DNA from: Roseibium salinum
GTDB lineage: Bacteria > Pseudomonadota > Alphaproteobacteria > Rhizobiales > Stappiaceae
Direction: 5' to 3'
Assembly (NCBI RefSeq): GCF_026240905.1
Contig: NZ_JAPEVI010000003.1
Location: forward strand, 2,976,001 to 3,040,000
Length of the DNA: 64,000 nt
Of this stretch, positions 34,499 through 44,964 are shown in pieces. Below the pieces are notes generated by a model. It saw nothing but the letters and a program-made list of their open reading frames with translations, did not search any database and had not been told where the DNA came from. A program made the position numbers and the translations under genes. Positions within the stretch are counted from its first letter, which is position 1, and each line of letters opens with the position of its first letter.

Positions 34499-35410
34499 TC
34501 ACCCATACCGCACAAACGCAAACCGTTTCCCGTCCGGCGCCCAGGACGGCACGTTGAGGGTGCCCTGGCCGCCGAACAGTTTCGTGAGCACGCGCGGGGA
34601 GCCGCCTTCGGAGGGGAGAAGGCGGAGCTGGACGGTTTTTTCCGCCGGGTGGCCCTTGGTGCCGGCTTCATAGGCGAGATAGACGATGTGGCGGCCATCG
34701 GAGCATCCTGCGTTCACGCAGGATGTTCCGTCACTTTCAGATCGATCAACTTTTCCGCCTTCAGGCGGTTCCGCCTCAAGGCGGGTTGATCCGGGCGACG
34801 GGTGCGGGAACCAGTTGACGCGCTCGTCCGCCGTCATCTGCTGCAGGTCGCTGCCGTCGGGGCGTATGCGCCAGAGCTGGACGGAGCCGGCGCGCTCGCC
34901 GTTGAACCAGATCCACTTTCCGTCCGGCGTATAGTCCGGGCCGTCGCAATGGTCGAAGTCCTCGGTGAGCTGAATTTCCGCGCCGCCTTCGGCCGGGCAA
35001 GTGAACACCTGGAACGCGCCGGTTCTCCGGCCCACATAGGCCAGCGTTTGCCCGTCCGGCGACCAGCCGTGCCAGTAGGACGGGATGGCCTGCGTGATCC
35101 GCTCCGGCGTGCCGCCACCGAGCGGCAGCGTATAGATGCAGCTTTCCCGCGTCACCGACGCATCGCTGATGACCAGCATCGTCCCGTCCGGGGAAATGCC
35201 GTGGTCGTTGTTGCAGCTGTCGGCAAAGCCGGTGTCGATCTCCTCAAGGGCCGGTTCTGCCAGCGGCAGCCGGTAGAGGCGGCCGCCGCCATTGACGATC
35301 AGCGCCGCCCCGTCGGGCGTCCAGTTCGGCGCTTCCAGGTGGCGATCCGTTTCGAAAAGGACGGTCTCCTCGCCGGTCTCGATATCGAATGCCGCGACAA
35401 TGCTCTTCAT
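34499..35410 (-). CDS. TolB-like beta-propeller (WD40-like PD40 repeat) protein with palindromic insertion
   Basis: 303 residues with no signal peptide. At least five blades each carry the PD40 signature: APNWTPDGAALIV, DHGISPDGTMLVIS, WHGWSPDGQTLAYV, CDGPDYTPDGKWIWFNG, and SWAPDGKRFAFV at the end. One further blade is split: PHPSP and DGRHIVYLAYEAG are separated by 31 foreign residues (encoded by 34700-34792). Removing these restores a continuous blade. Propellers of this type bind proteins or sugars; function unknown. It stands alone between the island and a repeat region. Confidence 0.85.
   Translation of the reverse strand: MKSIVAAFDIETGEETVLFETDRHLEAPNWTPDGAALIVNGGGRLYRLPLAEPALEEIDTGFADSCNNDHGISPDGTMLVISDASVTRESCIYTLPLGGGTPERITQAIPSYWHGWSPDGQTLAYVGRRTGAFQVFTCPAEGGAEIQLTEDFDHCDGPDYTPDGKWIWFNGERAGSVQLWRIRPDGSDLQQMTADERVNWFPHPSPGSTRLEAEPPEGGKVDRSESDGTSCVNAGCSDGRHIVYLAYEAGTKGHPAEKTVQLRLLPSEGGSPRVLTKLFGGQGTLNVPSWAPDGKRFAFVRYG
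34700..34792 (-). repeat. 93-bp in-frame palindromic insertion inside the beta-propeller gene
   Basis: Exactly 31 codons long. It holds two hairpins: GCATCCTGCG/CGCAGGATG around TTCA (34703-34725), and GATCAAC (34744-34750) paired with GTTGATC (34785-34791) enclosing CCGCCTT/AAGGCGG-type repeats. The inserted peptide (GSTRLEAEPPEGGKVDRS ...) is unrelated to the propeller. It behaves like protein-embedded palindromic elements known from Rickettsia. Confidence 0.7.
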
Positions 35411-35600
35411 GAAAGACGTCTCCCGATTGCTGCCTGCGGGCCAGATGTTCCGGGTCAGGATGCACGAGCGTAGACCGGTTGCACAGTCTCATGGTGGAGT
35501 TGCGCGCGCTCGGTGCATCCCGCAGTGATGCGTTCGCGTCCACCGCCGGGGCGCACTGGCATGGCCGTCAACCATGTCCCTGAACACGGGAGTGTGGCGC

Positions 35601-35934
35601 ACGCCGGTTTTCGGGCGCGGGCGCTCTGGAAATGAGTGGGTCCCCGATCAAGTCGGGGATGACACCGGTGGGGAGGAGAGGCGGTGCCATGAGCGGGGGC
35701 CGTGGGCGTCGGCCGTGGCGCAGGCATGGGGGTTCGGGAGGACGAGTGTGTCGCGAGGTGTGTCGCGGGCGGCGGACACCGGTTTTCGGGCGCCGCCGCT
35801 CTGGAAACGATTGGGTCCCCGATCAAGTTGGGGATGACTCCGGTGGGGAGGCGAGGCAGTGGCATGAGCGGAGGCCATGGTGCGGGCGCGAGGGTTCGGG
35901 AGGACGGCGCGGCCCGTGTCGCGGGCGGTGGTGG
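35601..35934. repeat. Tandem ~175-bp imperfect repeat with palindromic cores
   Basis: Two consecutive copies, offset by about 175 bp, share CCGGTTTTCGGGCGC, GCGCTCTGGAAA-like sequence, GGGTCCCCGATCAAG-TGGGGATGAC hairpins (35639-35664 and 35814-35840) and GGTTCGGGAGGACG. Non-coding; belongs to the same GTCATCCCC palindrome family seen elsewhere in the window. Confidence 0.65.
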
Positions 35935-36307
35935 GAAGGTTTGCCGGCAAACGGGGCCGGCGGGCGCAAATCGTTAACCGGCCGGTGGTTATAAAAATCC
36001 GGGTTATCCGGCCCGAAACCGGCCGAAAGCAGGGTTTTCCGGCTCAACCTGACGCAGTTGCAAGTCGCGCCCACACGCGAAAATCGCTCGTCAGAACCCG
36101 CAATTGCAATCATGGCTAGTATTTCCAAGGGCTCGCACTCGGTATTTCCGCCAAGACTCCCGCTAGGTAAGGTTGTATATATGGGTGCTTATGCAAGTCT
36201 AAAACAGAACTAATTTTAATCAAAAATCTAAATATCCGGTTTTATCTGTCGTAACACTTTGTTGCTAGGGTCCGTAACCAATCAGTCACCTTGAGGCAAG
36301 AAACACG
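35935..36307. other. Intergenic region before the Tad-like genes
   Basis: 373 bases. The last 150 (about 36150-36300) turn AT-rich, with TAAAACAGAACTAATTTT and ATCTAAATATCCGG, and are the probable promoter area for the pilus-like genes. No gene recognised. Confidence 0.45.
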
Positions 36308-37552
36308 ATGATACGGCTACTCTCGCGCGCTTTCGCTGCGGACCGGAAAGGAACGATCGCCACGATGACGGCGATCGTCATGCCGGTCGTGATCGGCGGT
36401 TTCGGACTGGGGGCCGAGGCGACCTACTGGTATTTCACGCAGCGCAAGCTGCAGAACTCGGCCGACGTGGCCGCCTATGCCGGTGCCTCGCAACTGCGGC
36501 TCAACAAGACCCAGCAGGCGATTGCCGACGCGGCGACGGCCGCGGCGGTGAAAACCGGCTACCGGGCGTCGATCGGCACGATCACCGCCAGCTGGCCTGC
36601 GGTGAACGGCACCTATGCGGGCGATGCCAAGGCGGTGGAGATCACCGTCCAGGAAGACCTGCCGCGGATGCTGACATCGATCTTTCTGAACGGCACGGTG
36701 CCGATTTCCGGCCGCGCGGTGGCCCGGCTGAAACAGGGCTTCCCGACCTGCATCCTGTCGCTCGACCCGAATGCCGCCGGGGCGGTCACCTTCACCGGCT
36801 CGGCCGACGCGACGCTGGAGGGCTGCAACGTTCACGCAAACTCGCTGGCGGGCGACGCGGTGACCGTTTCGGGCAGCGGCAAGGCGCGCACGCCCTGCGT
36901 TTCCTCCGTGGGCCAGGTTTCGGCGACCGCCGGGCTCGCCATGTCGGAATGCTCGGCGCCGATCGAATATGCCGACCCGATCGAGGATCCCTTTGCCGGC
37001 GTACCGGCGCCCTCGACGACCGGCGCGTGCGAGCCGACGAACGTGTTCGCCGGGCCGCAGTCCGCCACCTACACGATTTCGCCCGGCCGCTATTGCGGCG
37101 GCTTGTCGATCAAGCGCACCGTGACCATGAACGAGGGCGTCTATGTGGTCGACGGCGGCACGCTCACGATCGAATCGAGCGCCACCGTCGCCGGAAGCGG
37201 CGTGACGCTCTACCTGACCAACGGCGCCTCGGTGAGCGTCGCCGGCACGGCGAACGTCACCCTGAGCGCGCCGACAGCCGGCGACTACAAGGGCGTGCTG
37301 ATCTTCGTCGACCGGAATGCGGCGAACGCCACGCATATCCTGAACGGCAGTTCGTCCTCCTACCTGCACGGGGCGATCTACTCGCCCACCGGCCATGTGG
37401 AATTTGCCGGAACGAGCTCGATCGGCGGCGGCTGCACGCAGATCGTCGCCAACACGATCGAGATCACCGGCACGGCCGGGATCGGCAGCGACTGCACGAC
37501 AATGGGTTTCAACGACATCAAGAACGAGCAACTGGTGCAGCTCGTCGAATGA
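36308..37552 (+). CDS. Tad/TadG-like pilus assembly protein
   Basis: 414 residues. The N-terminus is the classical TadG/TadE leader: a basic stretch (AADRKGTIATMTAI), one membrane helix, then ATYWYFTQRKLQNSADVAAYAGA, the Tad-domain hallmark. Behind it lies a long extracellular region rich in Thr/Ser/Gly beta strands with paired cysteines (PTCILSLDP, EGCNVHAN, RYCGGLSI, GGGCTQIV, GSDCTTM), resembling a collagen-binding or right-handed-helix passenger. Expected at the inner membrane or cell surface with Flp-type pili. Its stop codon overlaps the next start (ATGA). Confidence 0.85.
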   Translation: MIRLLSRAFAADRKGTIATMTAIVMPVVIGGFGLGAEATYWYFTQRKLQNSADVAAYAGASQLRLNKTQQAIADAATAAAVKTGYRASIGTITASWPAVNGTYAGDAKAVEITVQEDLPRMLTSIFLNGTVPISGRAVARLKQGFPTCILSLDPNAAGAVTFTGSADATLEGCNVHANSLAGDAVTVSGSGKARTPCVSSVGQVSATAGLAMSECSAPIEYADPIEDPFAGVPAPSTTGACEPTNVFAGPQSATYTISPGRYCGGLSIKRTVTMNEGVYVVDGGTLTIESSATVAGSGVTLYLTNGASVSVAGTANVTLSAPTAGDYKGVLIFVDRNAANATHILNGSSSSYLHGAIYSPTGHVEFAGTSSIGGGCTQIVANTIEITGTAGIGSDCTTMGFNDIKNEQLVQLVE

Positions 37553-38016
37553 GTGCTGGACGTTTCAAGAAGCAATCCGGCGCAAAGCCGGCTGGCTGGG
37601 GTAAACACATGAGATTTTTCCGTGACGACCGCGGCGTGGCCGCAGTCGAAATGGCGCTGGTGGCACCGTTCCTCATCCTGGGGCTGCTGCTGATGCTGGA
37701 TGTCGGCATTGCCGTTAAGGAGCGGATGGACCTGGACCACAGCACCCGCAGCGGGGCCCAGGCGGCCATGGCCAACGTCAACGAGGCACAGCAGATCGCC
37801 GACCTCGTCACCGCTTCCACCAACGGCGCGCCGGGGGTCACCGTCTCGGTGGTGAAGACCTGTTCCTGCGGCAGCGTGGCGGTGCAGTGCACCTCATGGT
37901 GCTCGGCAAAGGTTCCCCCCTCGGTTTTCCTCGATATCAGCGCGAGCAAGCCGCATGCAGGCTTCCTGCTGCCGGTCTTCACCCTGGAGTCTGAGACCCA
38001 TGTTCAAATCCGCTGA
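37549..38016 (+). CDS. TadE-like pseudopilin protein
   Basis: 155 residues from ATG 37549, overlapping the stop of the TadG-like gene; ATG 37609 is an alternative that starts directly at MRFFRDDRGVAAVEMALVAP. The segment RDDRGVAAVEMAL with the invariant Glu five residues into the hydrophobic helix is the TadE signature recognised by prepilin-type processing. A short extracellular domain with several cysteines (KTCSCGSVAVQCTSWC) follows. Minor pilin-like component. Confidence 0.85.
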   Translation: MSAGRFKKQSGAKPAGWGKHMRFFRDDRGVAAVEMALVAPFLILGLLLMLDVGIAVKERMDLDHSTRSGAQAAMANVNEAQQIADLVTASTNGAPGVTVSVVKTCSCGSVAVQCTSWCSAKVPPSVFLDISASKPHAGFLLPVFTLESETHVQIR

Positions 38017-38109
38017 TCCCGGCAGCGCCGGAACGGCACATCCCCCGCGGCCCGGGCGCGCAGGCCCGCCCGGCCCGGCTTTTTCCGCGACAGGAGCGGC
38101 CTTGCGGCC

Positions 38110-38466
38110 GTGGAAATGGCGCTGGTGCTTCCTGTCTTCCTGATGATCATTTTCGGCATCGTCGAATTCGGGCGCGCGCTGAAGACCTGGAACGAGGTGG
38201 ACCACGCGCTCGGCCGGGCCGTCAGGCTGATCAACCTGGACGCCAAGACGACGCCCCAGCAGATCGTGACGGCGATGGAGGCCTATCTCGACGACATCAA
38301 CACCGAAAGTCTATCCGTCGTCGCGACGCCGACCAACATCTCCGGGACCGACTATATCAAGATCTCCGTCGGTTTCCCCTTCGAACTCATCCTGCCGTTT
38401 TCCAGTATTTCGACAGTGAACATCAATGTCGACAGGATCGCACCGATACTCAGTGCAACGAAATAG
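38110..38466 (+). CDS. Second TadE-like protein, 5' end apparently frameshifted
   Basis: 118 residues from ATG 38110. The helix MEMALVLPVFLMIIFGIVEFGRAL is TadE-like, but the expected upstream leader FFRDRSGLAAVEMA is present in the same frame from 38080 with no start codon before an upstream stop. The natural start is probably ATG 38000 (overlapping the previous stop), which is in another frame. A one-base change within the very GC-rich 38040-38080 would join them. So this is either a frameshifted gene, a sequencing error, or a truncated protein lacking its leader. Confidence 0.7.
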   Translation: MEMALVLPVFLMIIFGIVEFGRALKTWNEVDHALGRAVRLINLDAKTTPQQIVTAMEAYLDDINTESLSVVATPTNISGTDYIKISVGFPFELILPFSSISTVNINVDRIAPILSATK

Positions 38467-38510
38467 CAGGAATTTACTGATATGGAACCGATCTCACGGA
38501 GGCGGGAAGC

Positions 38511-38864
38511 ATGCTGAAACGAGTAGAAACAGAAGAAGCCGTCGCCTTTTGGAAGGACATCGACCCGGCTGCGACCGAGGGTCTGAGCGACTTCCAAAGG
38601 GAGGCGATCTTCGAGGTGGTCAAGCAGCGGGGCAGCGACCAGCACAAGGCCGATGTCAGGCTGAGTGCGTTCGGATACTTCCTCGTCATCCTGTTCGGCA
38701 AGGAACGCAGGAACCGCGACCGGCTGAAGGATGAGCGGCGCAAAAAACCGGTGCTGACCTTCAATAACCTGGTGCTGATCCTGGTCCTTTGGGGCTCGCT
38801 CATCTACACGCTCTACTCCCTTCTGCCACGCGCTCTCGAGCTGCTGCTGAAGGCCGTGCTCTGA
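38511..38864 (+). CDS. Hypothetical tail-anchored membrane protein
   Basis: 117 residues. A cytosolic helical part (VETEEAVAFWKDIDPAATEG, then SDQHKADVRLSAFGYFLVIL) and a C-terminal membrane helix (NNLVLILVLWGSLIYTLYSLL). A basic RRNRDRLKDERRKK stretch lies between. ATG 38511 has GGAGGCGGGAAG upstream. It follows the TadE genes by 44 bp and may belong to the same transcript. Not recognised. Confidence 0.7.
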   Translation: MLKRVETEEAVAFWKDIDPAATEGLSDFQREAIFEVVKQRGSDQHKADVRLSAFGYFLVILFGKERRNRDRLKDERRKKPVLTFNNLVLILVLWGSLIYTLYSLLPRALELLLKAVL

Positions 38865-38977
38865 GCACACTGTTTCGGAAGGCCCCCATGAGGCAGGGGG
38901 CGCGGCCGGGCCGGGCAGGGAAACCTGTCCGGCCTGCTCGCTTTGCCGGACGGCCCCAGCGACACCCCTCCCCTGGG

Positions 38978-39019
38978 GTCATCCCCGGCTTGACCGGGGA
39001 TCCAATCATTTCCAGAGAA
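38978..39019. repeat. GTCATCCCCGG-type extragenic hairpin
   Basis: ATCCCCGGCTTGACCGGGGAT (38981-39001) folds into a stem of eight pairs and is followed by CCAATCATTTCCAGAGAA, a tail shared with copies at 35.6, 48.0 and 63.8-64.0 kb. Lies in the 458-bp gap before the BKACE gene. Confidence 0.7.
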
Positions 39020-39094
39020 TTTTCTTTTGAAACAGTCACTTGCCGCACGTGCGGCGACCTGTCCAGACGTCCTGCAGACTGGACAAGCCAATAG

Positions 39095-39115
39095 ATCCCG
39101 GATCAGGTCCGGGAT
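39095..39115. repeat. Second hairpin of the same repeat family
   Basis: ATCCCGGATC opposes its complement around a short loop; a further hairpin GTCCAG...CTGGAC lies at 39061-39084. Together with 38978-39019 it forms an inverted repeat pair. Confidence 0.6.
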
Positions 39116-39322
39116 GACTCACGGAGCGGGAGGCGTGCCGTGCCCTTTCCGTCGTTGTTCGGGACGCCGCGGCTGAGATTCAGGAACGAGAAGCAGCCTG
39201 CAACCGCGCTAAACTCCTTTTTCTCCAATCCTGCACGATTTTCTTCCAAAACCGCATAGATCCACCCTGCGCTTTCCGCCATTCTTTCCCGAAAGAAGCC
39301 AGTGACCGGAAGGACAGCCGCC

Positions 39323-40234
39323 ATGCCGCTTGCCATGAACCGCGACGTTTTCATCACCTGCGCCGTCACCGGCGCGGGCGGCACGCAGGAGCGTTCGCCC
39401 CATGTGCCGCGCAGCCCGGAAGAGATCGCCCGCAGCGCCATCGACGCGGCCAAGGCGGGGGCGGCCGTCGTGCATTGCCATGTCCGCGACCCGGAGACGG
39501 GCGCCCCGTCCCGCCGGCTCGACCTCTACCGAGAGGTGACCGAGCGCATCCGCGCGGCGGATGTGGATGTGGTGCTGAACCTGACGGCGGGAATGGGCGG
39601 CGACATCGTCTTCGGCTCCACCGAGGCGCCGCTGCCGGTCAATCAAACCGGCACCGACATGATCGGCGCCCGCGAGCGTATCGCCCATATCGCCCAGTGC
39701 CTGCCGGAAATCTGCACGCTCGACTGTGGCACGATGAACTTTGCCGAGGCCGACTACGTGATGACCAACACGCCCGGCATGCTGCGCGCCATGGGCGCGA
39801 TGATGACGGAGCTCGGCGTGCGGCCGGAGATCGAGGCCTTCGACACCGGCCACCTGTGGTTCGCGAAGCAACTGGTCGCCGAGGGCGTTCTGGCGTCTCC
39901 CGCGCTGGTGCAGCTGTGCATGGGCGTGCCCTGGGGCGCGCCGAACGACCTCAACACCTTCATGGCCATGGTCAACGCCGTCCCGCGCGACTGGACATGG
40001 TCCGCCTTCAGCCTCGGCCGGGACCAGATGCCCTATGCGGCCGCCGCCGTGCTGGCGGGCGGCAATGTGCGTGTCGGGCTGGAGGACAACCTGTTCCTGG
40101 AAAAGGGCGTTCTGGCGACCAATGCCCAGCTGGTGGAAAAGGCCGTGCGGGTGATCGAGGGCATGGGCGCCCGGATCATCGGGCCGCAGGATGTACGCGC
40201 CCGGCTCGGGCTATCGAAGAGGGCACCGAAATGA
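39323..40234 (+). CDS. Beta-keto acid cleavage enzyme (BKACE, DUF849), probable dehydrocarnitine cleavage
   Basis: 303 residues from ATG 39323 (GGAAGGA upstream; GTG 39302 is in frame but further). TIM-barrel DUF849 family: FITCAVTGAGGTQERSPHVP, AVVHCHVRDPETGAPSRRL with the zinc-binding His pair, LNLTAGMGG, and GVPWGAPNDLNTFMAM. BKACE enzymes condense a beta-keto acid with acetyl-CoA, releasing acetoacetate and a CoA thioester. Next to a carnitine dehydrogenase-thioesterase, the expected substrate is 3-dehydrocarnitine, yielding betainyl-CoA. Overlaps the next gene by 4 bp. Confidence 0.88.
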   Translation: MPLAMNRDVFITCAVTGAGGTQERSPHVPRSPEEIARSAIDAAKAGAAVVHCHVRDPETGAPSRRLDLYREVTERIRAADVDVVLNLTAGMGGDIVFGSTEAPLPVNQTGTDMIGARERIAHIAQCLPEICTLDCGTMNFAEADYVMTNTPGMLRAMGAMMTELGVRPEIEAFDTGHLWFAKQLVAEGVLASPALVQLCMGVPWGAPNDLNTFMAMVNAVPRDWTWSAFSLGRDQMPYAAAAVLAGGNVRVGLEDNLFLEKGVLATNAQLVEKAVRVIEGMGARIIGPQDVRARLGLSKRAPK

Positions 40235-41649
40235 AGGCGGCGATTGTCGGCGGCGGCGTGATCGGCGGCGGGTGGGCCGCACGGTTTCTGCTCAACGGCT
40301 GGGATGTCTCGGTTTTCGATCCGGACCCGGAAGCGCAGCGCAGGATCGGCGAAGTGATCGCCAATGCCAGGCGCAGCCTGCCCGCGCTCTACGACCGGGC
40401 GCTGCCGGACGAAGGCCGCCTGACCTTTCACGCCGACCTTGCGGAGGCCGTCCGCGGTGCCGGCTGGGTCCAGGAAAGCACGCCGGAGCGGCTGGAGCTG
40501 AAACACGATGTGCTGGCAAGCCTTTCCTCTCTCGCGCCGGAAAAGGCGGTCATCGGTTCCTCCACCTCCGGCTTCAAGCCCTCCGACCTCAATGCGGGCG
40601 GGGCACGCGCGATCGTCGCCCATCCGTTCAACCCGGTCTATCTGCTGCCGCTGGTGGAACTCGTGGGCGCGCGCGAAGAGACGGAGCGGGCCGCCGGGAT
40701 CCTGCGCTCGCTCGGCATGTTCCCGCTCATCGTGCGCAAGGAAATCGACGCCCATATCGCCGACCGCCTGCTGGAGGCAGTCTGGCGGGAAAGCCTGTGG
40801 CTGGTCAGGGACGGCATCGCGACGACGGAGGAGATCGACGAGGCCATCCGCATGGGCTTCGGCCTCAGATGGGCGCAGATGGGCCTGTTCGAGACCTACC
40901 GCATCGCCGGCGGCGAAGCCGGCATGAAGCACTTCCTGTCCCAGTTCGGACCGGCGCTGAAATGGCCCTGGACGAAGCTCACCAACGTGCCGGAATTCGA
41001 CGACGCGCTGGTGGAGCTCGTTGCCGGGCAGTCGGACGCGCAATCCGGCCAGCTGTCCGTGCGTGTGCTGGAGCGGCTGCGGGACGACAATCTCGTCGGC
41101 ATGCTGCGGGCGCTGAAAAAAAGCGGCAGCGGCGCGGGCGGCGTCCTCAACCGGCACGAAGCGCTGCTGCGCCGGCCGGAAACGGACGGCCTGCCCGTCA
41201 CCGCCGACCGGCAGATCCCCCAGGGCTGGACGGACTACAACGGCCACATGAACGAGGCCTGCTACCTGGAGGCCTCCGCGGCGGCGAGCGACCGGTTCAT
41301 GGAAATGATCGGCGCCGACGCGGATTACATCGCCGGCGGCAAGAGCTATTTCACGGTGGAAAACCACCTGCGCTACCTGAAGGAGCTCCACGCCGGTGAG
41401 CGCCTGACCATCACCACGCAGGTGCTGAAGGCGGAAGGCCGCAAGATGCACCTCTTCCATTTCCTCAAGGGCGGCGACGGCAGCCTGGCGGCAACCGCCG
41501 AGACCCTGCTCTTCCACGTCGACCTCACCACCCGCAGAAGCTGCCCGCCGGCCCCGGCCATCGCCGCAAGACTGACCGCCCTCGCCGAAGCACATGCCGC
41601 ACTGCCGGTGCCGGAAGGCGCGGGACGGCATGTGGGCCAGCGCGGTTGA
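40231..41649 (+). CDS. lcdH: L-carnitine 3-dehydrogenase fused to a hot-dog thioesterase (betainyl-CoA thioesterase)
   Basis: 472 residues. Residues 1-315 are a 3-hydroxyacyl-CoA-dehydrogenase-type enzyme: Rossmann motif VGGGVIGGGWAARFLLNGWD, then SSTSGFKPSDL and IVAHPFNPVYLLPLVELV. Residues about 330-450 form a 4HBT hot-dog domain (GWTDYNGHMNEACYLEASA) with the catalytic Asp/Asn-His cluster. The fusion oxidises L-carnitine to 3-dehydrocarnitine and hydrolyses the betainyl-CoA produced by BKACE to glycine betaine. Translationally coupled to the BKACE gene (ATGA overlap). Confidence 0.9.
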   Translation: MKAAIVGGGVIGGGWAARFLLNGWDVSVFDPDPEAQRRIGEVIANARRSLPALYDRALPDEGRLTFHADLAEAVRGAGWVQESTPERLELKHDVLASLSSLAPEKAVIGSSTSGFKPSDLNAGGARAIVAHPFNPVYLLPLVELVGAREETERAAGILRSLGMFPLIVRKEIDAHIADRLLEAVWRESLWLVRDGIATTEEIDEAIRMGFGLRWAQMGLFETYRIAGGEAGMKHFLSQFGPALKWPWTKLTNVPEFDDALVELVAGQSDAQSGQLSVRVLERLRDDNLVGMLRALKKSGSGAGGVLNRHEALLRRPETDGLPVTADRQIPQGWTDYNGHMNEACYLEASAAASDRFMEMIGADADYIAGGKSYFTVENHLRYLKELHAGERLTITTQVLKAEGRKMHLFHFLKGGDGSLAATAETLLFHVDLTTRRSCPPAPAIAARLTALAEAHAALPVPEGAGRHVGQRG

Positions 41650-41777
41650 GTGGTATGGCACCGGGCCGCAACTGCATTGCGCCCGAAGCTTGCCTTCGCC
41701 GCTGACGAACAGTCAGCCGCGGAACGGCATGCCTGCGGGTTGCAGGCGGACGCAGATTTTTCGAGGAACTTGGAGGA

Positions 41778-41853
<76 letters not shown>

Positions 41854-42003
41854 TAATTCCATATGTGGCCGGTCTGGGTCTCCGGCGCTGATGGAGGCGG
41901 AACATAGTCACACCGCCTCGCAAGATCAAGCAGAAAGTGGAAGGAATTTTTCCGCCAGGTGTGGATAAGCCCGGGCAGGGAAAAGCCCTGCCCGGTCATG
42001 GGT

Positions 42004-42396
42004 TTACCGGTCCGGATCTTCGTCGATTTCGACGCGGATGCCCGGAACGGAATCCTCGTCCTCGTCTTCATCGTCGATGAAAACGTCGTCGTCGCCGCTG
42101 TCGTCATCGGCGAGATCGACTTCCGCCTCGGCCAGGTCCGGCACGTCGTCGTCGCCGCCCTCGGCTTCCGCGTCCGCCTCTTCCAGGGTCACCAGCTCCG
42201 GAGCCGCCGTGTCCTCTTCTTCTTCGTCGTCTTCCGGTGCCTGCTGGACCTTGGCCGCCTTGGCCGCGCGCGAGGTCATCACAGCTTCGAAAACGGTGCC
42301 GCATTTGGGGCACGTGATCGGAGTGCGGTTCAGATCGTAATATTTGGCGCCGCAGCTCGGGCACAGCCGCTTTGTGCCTAGTTCAGGTTTTGCCAC
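42004..42396 (-). CDS. TIGR02300 / FYDLN acidic zinc-ribbon-like protein
   Basis: 130 residues from GTG 42396, which gives the family start VAKPELGTKRLCPSCGAKYY; GTG 42405 is possible three codons earlier. Two CxxC pairs (CPSCG and CPKCG) form a probable zinc ribbon around the FYDLN-like KYYDLNRTPI. The C-terminal 80 residues are extremely acidic (long Asp/Glu runs). Restricted to Alphaproteobacteria and usually next to aroA, as here. Function unknown; an RNA- or protein-binding role is plausible (inference). Confidence 0.9.
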   Translation of the reverse strand: MAKPELGTKRLCPSCGAKYYDLNRTPITCPKCGTVFEAVMTSRAAKAAKVQQAPEDDEEEEDTAAPELVTLEEADAEAEGGDDDVPDLAEAEVDLADDDSGDDDVFIDDEDEDEDSVPGIRVEIDEDPDR

Positions 42397-44690
<2,294 letters not shown>

Positions 44691-44964
44691 GATGGACGTG
44701 GGGCTCACCCTGGGTGTGCCCCTGTTTGCGCATCCGGAACTCTGGCGGCCGACAGGCTGCATGTTCCTTTGGAACGACAATGATATTCGGCAGGGCGCCT
44801 GAATTTTCAGCGGCCTGTGACGAGACCGGATTTTCCGTCTCCCGCCCCCGCCGGCCCGCTCATTGAGTGGCAGGATCTTGCGGAAACCGCGATCCCGGGA
44901 AACGGACAGTCCGGAGTGCAACACAAACCCGCCGGCGGCGCGCCAAATGGCGCCAGGAGAATAA

